From contig CAJTWN010000001.1 in NCBI GenBank assembly GCA_910580105.1, positions 496,001 to 560,000 on the forward strand: DNA of 64,000 nucleotides, read 5' to 3'. The position numbers were made by a program, and so were the translations under genes. The notes below the pieces were generated by a model. It saw nothing but the letters and a program-made list of their open reading frames with translations. It did not search any database and was not told the origin of the DNA. This DNA is from an uncultured Clostridia bacterium (lineage in GTDB: Bacteria > Bacillota > Clostridia > Monoglobales > Monoglobaceae). Below are positions 17,984 through 25,179 of this stretch, in pieces (the stretch's first letter is position 1; every line of letters starts with the position of its first letter).

Positions 17984-18475
17984 TCAGTAAGCTCTCTTAT
18001 AACCGCCGCTTCGTTTTCCTTCATTGCTTCTCTTCAAATCCTGGAACTTCTCATCACTATCCTGCTTAAATTTCTGCAGCATATCATCAAAAGACATTTC
18101 GGACGGATTTTTCTTACGGATAAATTCAAATTCCTCAGGCGGATGCTTCAATCCTCTCTCCGCAGGCTGCTTTGGTCTTGCCTGACGGCCGCCGGAACGC
18201 TTTTCACGGGGGCGTTCACTTTTTTTGGCCCCATCCTCTTCGGGACTTGCCTGTTTGATAGACAGGCTGATTTTCCCGTTCTCCATTCCGATGACCTTTA
18301 CCTTTACCGTCTGTCCGGTCTTTAAATGCTCGTGAATATCATTGACATACTCCGAGGCAATTTCCGAAATATGTACAAGGCCGGTCTTTCCGCCCTCTTC
18401 CAATGCCACAAAAGCGCCAAAATTTGCAATTCCCGTAACCTTACCCTCAACAATGGATCCTACTTCAATTTGCAT
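17984..18475 (-). CDS. S1 RNA-binding domain protein (YabR-like)
   Basis: One S1 domain fills the first ~75 residues (IEVGSIVEGKVTGIANFGAF, KTGLVHISEIA, VKVKVIGMENGKISLSIKQA). A long basic, low-complexity tail follows. YabR-like proteins lie downstream of divIC in Firmicutes, as here. The ATG at 18475 gives a protein that begins exactly at the S1 fold; GGAGG lies 13 nt upstream, a slightly long spacing. It probably binds RNA or the ribosome. Confidence 0.85.
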   Translation of the reverse strand: MQIEVGSIVEGKVTGIANFGAFVALEEGGKTGLVHISEIASEYVNDIHEHLKTGQTVKVKVIGMENGKISLSIKQASPEEDGAKKSERPREKRSGGRQARPKQPAERGLKHPPEEFEFIRKKNPSEMSFDDMLQKFKQDSDEKFQDLKRSNEGKRSGGYKRAY

Positions 18476-18587
18476 ACTTCTAATTTGTCCTCCCCAAGAG
18501 GCTGCTAACCTCATATTTCTTAAATTTTTGATTTTGTCATTCGTAATTATAACGGGACATCAAACGATTTTTTCTGTCCCTCTATCG

Positions 18588-18956
18588 CTAATCCCCTTTA
18601 TTGGAATCCACAAAAACACGTTCATTCGCCTGGACCAGGCCCAGCTTCTCCCGTGCAATGCGCTCTAAATATTCCGGGTCGTTCACCTCTTCAAGTTCCT
18701 GCTTCAGCCGTTCTGTTTCATCTGATGCCTCTGTGATCTGCTGCTGCAGAGCGTCAATCTCCGCATTTTTTTTAGAAATGGTAAACTGCTGCCATATCAA
18801 AACATATCCGGCATAGACAATGAAGACAAAAACACCGGCAAAAACTGCAATTTTCTTCAAATTATATTTCTTCTTTTTATTTTTCTGCGGTCCGTCTAAT
18901 ACCCGCTTCGGCCGATTCGCCGATGATTTTCTTTTTACCGATATATCCGAATCCAC
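18588..18956 (-). CDS. divIC: Septum formation initiator DivIC/FtsB
   Basis: The 122-residue protein is of the bitopic FtsB/DivIC type: a basic cytoplasmic head (residues 1-36), one membrane helix (about 37-58), a short coiled coil (ISKKNAEIDALQQQITEA) and the conserved DPEYLERIAREKLGLV motif. DivIC joins FtsL and DivIB/FtsQ in the divisome. It starts with GTG at 18956 behind GAGGTGA. It lies in the yabP-yabQ-divIC-yabR order known from Bacillus. Confidence 0.92.
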   Translation of the reverse strand: MDSDISVKRKSSANRPKRVLDGPQKNKKKKYNLKKIAVFAGVFVFIVYAGYVLIWQQFTISKKNAEIDALQQQITEASDETERLKQELEEVNDPEYLERIAREKLGLVQANERVFVDSNKGD

Positions 18957-19049
18957 CGCTGTCTCACCTCAATACTACAATTTTATATATTATAAACTAC
19001 AAAACCATATTTGTCAACGGATTTATCAGTGTTTTCATAGAAAAATACA

Positions 19050-19601
19050 TCAGTTTTCCACCGGATTTTCATCTCTTTGCGGTTTCTCTCCTTCTTCCCC
19101 TTCTTCCTCTCCTTCATCCGCTTTTCTTTGAAAAGCTGCAGTTACATTTACACAAATACGAGACCAGATACCCCGGATTTTTCTGCCCGTCCAGAGAATT
19201 GGCCGGACAAGGATCGGAAAAAGAATATATTTATAAACAATCCGAAAAGGAAAAATCAATATCTTTATCAGCCATTTTATACATTTTACAATTAAATAAA
19301 TAAATTTTACCACCAATTCCACAAAAATATCCTTCAAAATCAAGCGGTAGAGAAAAAATCCCGCACAGATGCCAATCAGCCCCTGCCAGCGCAGCTGTCC
19401 GCTGTTTTTGACATAGGCAATCAGGAAGACCGCAACGCCTGTCAGGATAAAATAAACAATATCTTCAATAATCACGGCCAGCCCCGGAGTATGAATGATT
19501 TTACGTTTTATCCGAAAGAGGTCATAAAAGACGCCGGCGGCGGCGCCCAAAGCCAGTGACCAAAGAAAATATCCCAGTGAAACGCCATAGACCGGCTCCA
19601 T
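19050..19601 (-). CDS. yabQ: Spore cortex biosynthesis protein YabQ
   Basis: This 183-residue protein has about four hydrophobic helices, the typical YabQ start (YFLWSLALGAAAGVFYDLFR) and an acidic Glu-rich tail. YabQ is a polytopic membrane protein needed for cortex formation. Its ATG lies 3 nt after the yabP stop codon, so the two are translated together. Confidence 0.9.
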   Translation of the reverse strand: MEPVYGVSLGYFLWSLALGAAAGVFYDLFRIKRKIIHTPGLAVIIEDIVYFILTGVAVFLIAYVKNSGQLRWQGLIGICAGFFLYRLILKDIFVELVVKFIYLIVKCIKWLIKILIFPFRIVYKYILFPILVRPILWTGRKIRGIWSRICVNVTAAFQRKADEGEEEGEEGEKPQRDENPVEN

Positions 19602-19604
19602 GGA

Positions 19605-19889
19605 CTATCTGAAGATCCTTCCAAACAGACCGCCGCCATGTTCTGTTTTTTCCCGTTCTGTATACTCGATGGCATCAAAATCCCCTTCGATCATAACCTC
19701 CCCGTCGTCGACGTTCAGCTTATTGATGCGGAATCCATCACCGGTCAGCACCATCTCCCCCATGGAGGTCAGCAAAATCACACGGGTTTCGTCAAAACTT
19801 GCCACATCTTCCACATCGGTAATTTTTATCAGGCTCCGGTTTTCGAGTATCACTTTATGGTTTCTTTCCGTCTCTGTTCTGTTCTCCAT
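19605..19889 (-). CDS. yabP: Sporulation protein YabP
   Basis: The 94-residue protein matches the YabP/YqfC family (HKVILENRSLIKITDVEDVA, then LTSMGEMVLTGDGFRI). YabP is made in the mother cell and contributes to spore cortex formation. GGAGG precedes the ATG. It is probably the first gene of a yabP-yabQ-divIC-S1 transcript. Confidence 0.9.
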   Translation of the reverse strand: MENRTETERNHKVILENRSLIKITDVEDVASFDETRVILLTSMGEMVLTGDGFRINKLNVDDGEVMIEGDFDAIEYTEREKTEHGGGLFGRIFR

Positions 19890-19981
19890 GATTTATCCTC
19901 CATAAAATATAAAATTTCTTATATCATTTTATATTCAGAAGGTGCCATAAATATGAAGACAAAGCATCAGGATACCAAAAT

Positions 19982-20008
19982 AAAAAGCCGCACGGGAAAA
20001 CGTGCGGC
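19982..20008 (-). terminator. Hairpin terminator copy 1 upstream of yabP
   Basis: GCCGCACG and CGTGCGGC enclose a 6-nt loop; on the minus strand a TTTTTATTTT run follows. It would stop transcripts arriving from mecA before yabP. An almost identical hairpin lies at 20155-20176. Confidence 0.6.
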
Positions 20009-20154
20009 AAAGAAAGAACGACAAACAGGGCTGCGGGATAATTATATCTCCCGTCATACGGGCGCAGATGCAGGTATTTGGGTTCTGTCGGGCAACCCAT
20101 TTAAACAAGAAACGTAAACCCCTACAAAGCCACGCTCTTTTTCGGCAACATAAA

Positions 20155-20185
20155 GCCGCACGGGAAAACGTGCGGCCATTTTTTA
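20155..20185. terminator. Hairpin terminator copy 2, next to the mecA stop
   Basis: This repeats the copy at 19982-20008 (same stem and loop). It lies directly after the mecA stop on the minus strand, where the T-run is weak (TTTAT), and is followed by CATTTTTT on the plus strand. Confidence 0.55.
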
Positions 20186-20827
20186 AGATTTACAGCAAAA
20201 ATAGTCAACAATGACAGAAACAGCATTTTCTTCAATCATAACCTCGCCGTATTCGTTCAGATAACCGAGCATAAACAGACCGTTTTCCTGTTTAACAGAA
20301 AATTCAGACAATATATGCTCTGTCTCCGCAAAATATGCAGGTGCGTCCGGCTGCAAATGAAGATAAAAAAAGTCATCACATTTATAAAGGGTACTGCGCC
20401 CCTCGAACACATCTCCAATCAGTTCCCCGGCGGCGCACAGATTTTCGAAATCAGAAAACCGGTATACAAACCTTCTTTGTACGCCTCTTTTCGAAGACCG
20501 CGGCTGGAGTTTCAGTTCTGTCTTCCGCACCCTTCCCCTTGCCGCACAGCGGTGGAGAGCATCGTTAAGTTCTTCCTCACTGCAGGTTCTGGTAATCATC
20601 ATACCAAAACCTTCATCCTCTGGGGAGGGAACTGCCTCCACCAGGAGTTTGGCCCCGTCAACAGAAAAGTCCACATCCTTCTCTGCCTGACGGATAGCGG
20701 ACCAAAACATTTCCTGGACTTCCGGCGTATTTTTGGCAATCATTTTAAATGATACATTCCATGCCTTTGCTTCATCTGCGTCAATATGTACTCTTATTTT
20801 ATTTTCGTTAATTCGTTCAATTTTCAT
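20183..20827 (-). CDS. mecA: Adapter protein MecA
   Basis: MecA feeds substrates such as ComK to the ClpCP protease. The 214-residue protein has the family start MKIERINENKIRVHI, the acidic/EEL-rich middle region, and the C-terminal ClpC-binding domain (YRFSDFENLCAAGELI and FYLHLQPD). A variable linker joins the domains. It has its own promoter about 80 nt upstream and a hairpin terminator, so it is likely a single-gene unit. Confidence 0.9.
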   Translation of the reverse strand: MKIERINENKIRVHIDADEAKAWNVSFKMIAKNTPEVQEMFWSAIRQAEKDVDFSVDGAKLLVEAVPSPEDEGFGMMITRTCSEEELNDALHRCAARGRVRKTELKLQPRSSKRGVQRRFVYRFSDFENLCAAGELIGDVFEGRSTLYKCDDFFYLHLQPDAPAYFAETEHILSEFSVKQENGLFMLGYLNEYGEVMIEENAVSVIVDYFCCKS

Positions 20828-20905
20828 AAGACTCTCCTTTCTCCAAGATGCACTTTTTTATCTCCATTTTCTGTATATTCACAAATATATTGTAATCTTA
20901 TTTAT

Positions 20906-20933
20906 ATTATAACTCTCTGAGAAAAGATTGCAA
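20906..20933 (-). promoter_or_regulatory. Class-A promoter for mecA
   Basis: On the minus strand TTGCAA (20928-20933) and TATAAT (20906-20911) are 16 nt apart; the mecA start is about 80 nt downstream with GGAGAG in between. Confidence 0.65.
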
Positions 20934-21037
20934 TGATAAATTATTGGTAAATCCGAATTGTTATTGCCATGTAAACAGGCTGAAAAAATTGTAATATAAT
21001 CGCAATATTACCAACGTAATTTTTCTATGTCAAACCC

Positions 21038-21065
21038 TTGTATTTTTCAGATTTTGTGTTATAAT
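21038..21065 (+). promoter_or_regulatory. Class-A promoter for the 6S RNA gene
   Basis: TTGTAT (21038-21043) and TATAAT (21060-21065) are 16 nt apart and point into the 6S RNA, whose paired 5' end begins about 15 nt downstream of the -10 box. Confidence 0.7.
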
Positions 21066-21075
21066 ATATTTACAA

Positions 21076-21280
21076 ATGAATAGTCCTGCATTGTTTGTAG
21101 GTTGAAGTTTCAATGTAAAACCAACACTTTTACAAAGGGATTGATGATCTGAAAGCGGCGCACATGCCTCATGCTTTTTGCATCCAGTGGACTTGTAAAG
21201 TTTTCAGTCTCTTACCCACCTGGATTCCAGGTTTTTACTTTACTTCTTCGTACGGCACCTGTGGGACTATTCTTTTTATT
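21076..21280 (+). ncRNA. ssrS: 6S RNA
   Basis: No protein is encoded here, yet the stretch has a strong promoter, a closing stem (ATAGTCC at 21080-21086 with GGACTAT at 21264-21270) and a TCTTTTTATTTT run after it. The length of about 195 nt, the AGUCCUG start and the conserved 3' motif ACGGCACCUGUGGGACU match 6S RNA, which mimics an open promoter and sequesters the main RNA polymerase holoenzyme. A hairpin CACCTGGATTCCAGGT lies in the 3' half. An alternative is another structured RNA with the same architecture. Confidence 0.8.
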
Positions 21281-21424
21281 TTCAATGTTATGGATTCATA
21301 CAGCAGAAACCGGCAGCACCGTCCGTTTTCTTTGGAAGAATCCGGAAGAAAAAAATGAATTTATTACAAAATATTTCTTTTTCTTTACCGAACTGTCAAT
21401 TCTTCACTTTACCCCAAAAAATAC

Positions 21425-21453
21425 TTGACAAATCTTTTGTTTTAGGATATAAA
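21425..21453 (+). promoter_or_regulatory. Class-A promoter for rsmD-coaD
   Basis: TTGACA (21425-21430) and TATAAA (21448-21453) are separated by 17 nt, 50 nt before the rsmD start codon. Between the 6S RNA and this promoter (21281-21424) I see nothing else. Confidence 0.7.
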
Positions 21454-21502
21454 TAAATAGATATATTGTACTATTTTTCAAACTGTTATAGGAGGAAATG
21501 TT

Positions 21503-22036
21503 TTGCGCATTATTTCCGGCTGTCGAAAAGGCCATAAGCTAAAGGCGCCTGAAGGTCTGGACACCCGTCCAACCACAGACCGCGTAAAGGAATCAATCTT
21601 TAATCTGATTCAATTTTGCCGGCCGGAGGTTGTACTCGACCTGTTTGCAGGCAGCGGCGCACTGGGGATTGAAGCCCTCAGCCGCGGTGCAGAAAGGGCC
21701 GTATTGATAGACAGCGACCGAAAAGCCATCGCCCTCATTCAGGAAAATTTGAAGGATGCAAGGCTGGACACATTGGCAGCTGTCCGCATGACGGATGCGC
21801 TTTCCTATCTGGATACCTGCGGTCAGGATTTTGACCTGATTTTCTTAGATCCTCCCTATAATAAAGGATGGATTTCCCCTGTTTTGGAAAAAATAGCGAA
21901 GCGAGGAATTCTCCGTCCGGAAGGTGTCATTGTCTGCGAAACAGAAGCCGGCGGTGAACCCATACCGGAAACAGAATATAAACTTCGGAAATCCGTAAAA
22001 TACGGAAAGACAATCATTACAATTCTACAGGGGTGA
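21503..22036 (+). CDS. rsmD: 16S rRNA (guanine966-N2)-methyltransferase RsmD
   Basis: This 177-residue class I methyltransferase has MRIISGCRKGHKLKAPEG at the start, DLFAGSGALGIEALSRGA for SAM binding, and the DPPY catalytic motif (FLDPPYNKGW), all typical of RsmD. It methylates G966 of 16S rRNA. It starts with TTG at 21503 behind AGGAGG. coaD follows within 6 nt, the standard rsmD-coaD pair. Confidence 0.93.
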   Translation: MRIISGCRKGHKLKAPEGLDTRPTTDRVKESIFNLIQFCRPEVVLDLFAGSGALGIEALSRGAERAVLIDSDRKAIALIQENLKDARLDTLAAVRMTDALSYLDTCGQDFDLIFLDPPYNKGWISPVLEKIAKRGILRPEGVIVCETEAGGEPIPETEYKLRKSVKYGKTIITILQG

Positions 22037-22041
22037 GGCTT

Positions 22042-22530
22042 ATGCGTACAGTGGTTTATCCGGGAAGTTTTGACCCTTGTACCAACGGACATCTGGATAT
22101 TATCGAAAGATCCTCCCGCCTCTTTGACAAGGTGGTCGTGGCTGTTTTGGTCAACAGCGCCAAACACCCGCTTTTTTCTGTGGAGGAGCGGATCGCACTT
22201 CTGCGCATCGCAGTTAAGGATCTTCCAAATGTAGAAATCCGGTCATTTTCCGGTCTTTTAATTGATTTTATGAAAGAAATTCACGCCGATATGATCATCA
22301 AAGGTATCCGCGCGGTTTCTGATTTTGAATACGAGTTCCAGATGGCTTTGACCAACAAGGAACTCCTTCCGGACATCGAAACACTTTTTCTTCACACCAG
22401 CAAGGAATTTATGTTTTTAAGTTCCAGCATTGTGAAAGAAATTGCCCGTTACGGCGGCAAATTGGAGGGGCTGGTACCTGCCTCCATCATTCCGGCTATC
22501 CGGGCAAAATTTAAAACTGATAATAATTAA
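22042..22530 (+). CDS. coaD: Phosphopantetheine adenylyltransferase CoaD
   Basis: CoaD transfers AMP to 4'-phosphopantetheine in coenzyme A synthesis. The 162 residues show the nucleotidyltransferase motif YPGSFDPCTNGHLDI, the KGIRAVSDFEYEFQM substrate loop and SSSIVKEIARYGG. The ATG at 22042 was chosen over an in-frame GTG at 22033 that lies inside rsmD, because GGGGTGAGG precedes it. Confidence 0.95.
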   Translation: MRTVVYPGSFDPCTNGHLDIIERSSRLFDKVVVAVLVNSAKHPLFSVEERIALLRIAVKDLPNVEIRSFSGLLIDFMKEIHADMIIKGIRAVSDFEYEFQMALTNKELLPDIETLFLHTSKEFMFLSSSIVKEIARYGGKLEGLVPASIIPAIRAKFKTDNN

Positions 22531-22562
22531 ACCCTTTTATATAATCTCAGGAGGTTTTCAAT

Positions 22563-23063
22563 ATGGACGCATTAGAACTGTTGGATGAATTAGAAGATAT
22601 AATTGACAAAGGCGCTTCGGTTCCTTTTTCCGGCCGCTGTATTTTGGAGCGGGACGAGCTTTTGGACGTTGTACAGGAAATTAAAATCAAATTGCCGGAT
22701 GACCTGAAACAGGCAAAATGGATTAAGGAAGAGAGACAAAGAATTTTAGAAGAAGCACAGGCCGAGGCTGACAGCATTATTAAAACAGCCGAAGAAAAAA
22801 TTGTCTCGATGGTGAACGAAAATGAAATCACCAAAAAAGCAATTGTACAGGGGAATCAGATTATAGAAAAGGCAAGAGAGAACGCACAGGCGATTCACGA
22901 CTCTTCCTATGGTTATGCAGACAATCTCCTTGAAACCGTTGAAAAGGTTGTCATTGGTTCTATGAAAGAGATGGAACAGTGTATTGCCATCGTCCGCAAT
23001 AATCGGAACGAACTCAGAAGTACCCCTGTCGCTTCTGAACCGGAAATGCCTGAAGAAGAATAA
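22563..23063 (+). CDS. Coiled-coil protein, ATP synthase B/DivIVA-like, unknown function
   Basis: The 166-residue protein is predicted to be mostly helical: a Leu/Glu-rich start (MDALELLDELEDIIDKG), a long Ala/Glu coiled coil (EERQRILEEAQAEADSIIKT) and an acidic tail. Similar genes follow coaD in many Clostridia and are usually called hypothetical or ATPase-like. AGGAGG precedes the ATG. There is no membrane segment. It is the last gene of the rsmD-coaD unit, ending in a terminator. Confidence 0.7.
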   Translation: MDALELLDELEDIIDKGASVPFSGRCILERDELLDVVQEIKIKLPDDLKQAKWIKEERQRILEEAQAEADSIIKTAEEKIVSMVNENEITKKAIVQGNQIIEKARENAQAIHDSSYGYADNLLETVEKVVIGSMKEMEQCIAIVRNNRNELRSTPVASEPEMPEEE

Positions 23064-23070
23064 CAGAGAG

Positions 23071-23097
23071 AAAAAACGTCCTTTGGGGACGTTTTTC
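23071..23097 (+). terminator. Terminator of the rsmD-coaD operon
   Basis: AAAAACGTCC and GGGACGTTTTT form a stem with a short TTTG loop, followed by TTTTTCTT, 8 nt after the coiled-coil gene. Confidence 0.85.
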
Positions 23098-23104
23098 TTA
23101 TCAT

Positions 23105-23168
23105 TTTTCTCTGTTTGGCAAAGACTCCCAGCCAGGGACAGCCTTCGGATTCTGCCGGGCAAAGGGAA
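23105..23168 (+). repeat. 64-bp direct repeat, copy 1
   Basis: The segment beginning TTTTCTCTGTTTGGCAAAG and ending CTGCCGGGCAAAGGGAA recurs almost unchanged at 23393-23456. The two copies frame the structured element at 23170-23390. No coding function is apparent. Confidence 0.85.
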
Positions 23169-23169
23169 A

Positions 23170-23390
23170 TGAGCGGAGCGATAATAAAAAGCGGCAGGCT
23201 TTATGCAAGCTGCAAAATGTAAGAAATGGTTTAACAATTTATCGGAAATAAAAAACTGTGCGCCTTTACCCGTTTACGGGTGGCAGTGTGTGTGATGCGC
23301 TCATGCAGCTCAGCACCCCTTTCAGGGGTTAAGCCGGTAATGGCCCCTTTTCAGGGGCAGGGCAAGCCACCGGTTCAACCGGGGATCTTG
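23170..23390 (+). repeat. Structured ~220-nt intergenic element, copy A
   Basis: This segment has a close homologue in reverse orientation at 38287-38514. It contains several hairpins: GCAG/CTGC around TTTATGC, ACCCG-TTTA-CGGGT (23269-23282), ACCCC/GGGGT, GCCCCT/AGGGGC and CCGGTT/AACCGG. Where the copies differ, at least two stem positions change in a compensatory way (A-U to G-C, and C-G to U-A). That suggests a folded RNA or a palindrome-rich mobile element; no protein is supported. Confidence 0.7.
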
Positions 23391-23392
23391 AC

Positions 23393-23456
23393 TTTTCTCT
23401 GTTTGGCAAAGACTCCCAGCCGGGGACAGCCTTTGAATTCTGCCGGGCAAAGGGAA
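23393..23456 (+). repeat. 64-bp direct repeat, copy 2
   Basis: This is the second copy of the repeat at 23105-23168, with only a few substitutions (for instance AGCCGGGGA for AGCCAGGGA). It closes the repeat-rich gap before yqeY. Confidence 0.85.
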
Positions 23457-23545
23457 GCGTCTCACCGCTGCCGCAATTTTGTGCTGAGGCTTTCTTCCGG
23501 CACAGGTATACAGCAAAAATATGATTCAGGAAAGGAAATGAGAAT

Positions 23546-23983
23546 ATGACCATCGAAGCTTTACAAAAAGCGATGATTGCCGCTATGAAGGCAAAAGAAA
23601 AGACCAGAAAGGACGCGATTTCCTCTTTGATTGCTGCTGTCAAGAAGGTGGCAATTGATGAAGGAACCCGTGAAAATATTCCCGAGGAAATGGTAGACCG
23701 CGTCATTTTAAAAGAATTAAAAACTGCAAAAGAACAGATTGATACATGTCCGGAAGAACGCGCAGACCTGATTGCCGAATATACCGAAAAACACGACATT
23801 ATCAAGGAATTTGCACCGAGACAGCTTTCAGCTGAAGAGATTGAAACCATTTTGACAGAAAAATTTGCCGATGTCATTGCAACCAAAAACAAGGGGCTGA
23901 TTATGAAATCGGTGATGGCTGAACTCAAAGGCAAAGCTGACGGCAAACTTATCAACCAAGTCGTTGCAAAGCTTTGTTCCTAA
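23546..23983 (+). CDS. yqeY: GatB/YqeY domain protein
   Basis: The 145-residue protein matches YqeY throughout: KAMIAAMKAKEKTRKDAISS near the start, EFAPRQLSAEEIETIL in the middle and GLIMKSVMAELKGKADGKLI near the end. The fold is shared with the tail of the GatB amidotransferase subunit; it is thought to touch tRNA, but no specific activity is established. It stands alone after the repeat region and converges on the methyltransferase gene. Confidence 0.92.
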   Translation: MTIEALQKAMIAAMKAKEKTRKDAISSLIAAVKKVAIDEGTRENIPEEMVDRVILKELKTAKEQIDTCPEERADLIAEYTEKHDIIKEFAPRQLSAEEIETILTEKFADVIATKNKGLIMKSVMAELKGKADGKLINQVVAKLCS

Positions 23984-24102
23984 GCTTTCAGCTGTTTTTT
24001 CGGATACAATTTTTCTTAAATTTTTTCGGATGCTTCTCCATCCACAGTCAAAAAATCTGTCCGTTATGGCGTTACGCTTACGGACAATAAAATTTAAATT
24101 AT

Positions 24103-24130
24103 AAAAGGGAATCAATCATGATTCCCTTTT
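24103..24130. terminator. Bidirectional terminator between yqeY and the R-M cassette
   Basis: AAAAGGGAATCA and TGATTCCCTTTT form a 12-bp stem with an ATCA loop, flanked by A and T runs on both sides. It serves the convergent yqeY and methyltransferase genes. Confidence 0.85.
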
Positions 24131-24132
24131 AT

Positions 24133-25179
24133 TTATCTTGTACTTTCTTGTAATCTCTTTTTTGCAAATGCAGTATATTGGGCACTAATATCATAACCTA
24201 TTCCATATCTACCATGAAAGACTGCGGCTTCTACAGTACTGCCTGTTCCAGAAAAAGGATCTAATACAATTCCATCTTTAGGACAAGTTGAAAGAATAGG
24301 AATTTTCAAAAGTTCTTCCGGAAAAACAGCGCAGTGAGCATCTTTTCTCCATTTGTCTTCAGGAACTATTCTCCATATATTTGATGGCAAATATCCTTTT
24401 GCCCCCATTTTGATTATATAATATCCCTTGTCCTCAAGTTCTTTTGCTCTGCCGCTAATCTTTTTGTTGCTGCTATGATAAGTTCTTTGCTCCCCTCGAA
24501 TAGTCATACGAAAATCTACTATTTCGCCTTTGCGAAGCATATCTAAAGTTTCGTTTAAAGCATTTCTTGCATTTTCCTTTTCTTTTTCAGAAAGAACATT
24601 GGAATTTTCAATTTGCGAAAAATATTTTTTCCCTGATACCCCCGTAGCAGATATAATTGAACCGTTGTTATCATAAGCTTGTTTTGCAGGTTTTATTCTT
24701 ATGGAAACATCATCAAAATAATAATGCTTTCTTGATTTTACAAAATGAAATATATGTTCATAAATATTTCTAAAACGATCCTTGGCACTTTGTGTTCCTT
24801 TCATTTGATCCCATATAATATCATTTCTTAAAATCCATCCGTCATCTTGCATAGCCAAAGCTACTCTCCATGGCATGCCCATCAAATTTTTATCATAAAA
24901 CTTATCCCCAATATTTAACCAAAAAGACCCGTTATCTTTTAATACTCTCTTAATTTCCCTAAATACATTGATTAAATTTTTTACATAATCACCGGGATTA
25001 TCCTCTGTTCCGATAATATTTAACATTTCTCCGCTGTAATCTTCATACACTCTTTGTTGCCAATAGGGTGGTGATGTTATTACACAATCAATAGAATCAC
25101 TTGGCAATTTTTTTAATAAATCCAAACAATCACCAGTTTTCAGTATATAAGAAGATTTTTCAAAATTAATTTCGGTCAT
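24133..25179 (-). CDS. Type II DNA methyltransferase (probably N4-cytosine)
   Basis: This 348-residue enzyme has the catalytic motif TSPPYW at residues 35-40 near the N-terminus and the SAM-binding FxGxG motif late (LDPFSGTGSTVEAA), the beta-class order. The S-P-P-Y form is typical of N4-cytosine methyltransferases, though N6-adenine activity cannot be excluded. The ATG at 25179 overlaps the end of the endonuclease gene by 14 nt, so the two are coupled. The gene is visibly richer in A+T than its neighbours, suggesting acquisition. It should protect the host from the adjacent endonuclease. Confidence 0.88.
   Translation of the reverse strand: MTEINFEKSSYILKTGDCLDLLKKLPSDSIDCVITSPPYWQQRVYEDYSGEMLNIIGTEDNPGDYVKNLINVFREIKRVLKDNGSFWLNIGDKFYDKNLMGMPWRVALAMQDDGWILRNDIIWDQMKGTQSAKDRFRNIYEHIFHFVKSRKHYYFDDVSIRIKPAKQAYDNNGSIISATGVSGKKYFSQIENSNVLSEKEKENARNALNETLDMLRKGEIVDFRMTIRGEQRTYHSSNKKISGRAKELEDKGYYIIKMGAKGYLPSNIWRIVPEDKWRKDAHCAVFPEELLKIPILSTCPKDGIVLDPFSGTGSTVEAAVFHGRYGIGYDISAQYTAFAKKRLQESTR

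Noticed and set aside
21164..21428. Short hydrophobic open frames over the 6S RNA region
   Set aside because: They lack ribosome sites and overlap the RNA secondary structure and terminator.
23105..23456. Insertion sequence
   Set aside because: There is no transposase frame and no terminal inverted repeats; only direct repeats frame the element.
23280..23549. 89-codon frame in the structured element
   Set aside because: The pattern of substitutions between copies A and B preserves hairpin stems rather than codons, and copy B does not maintain the frame.
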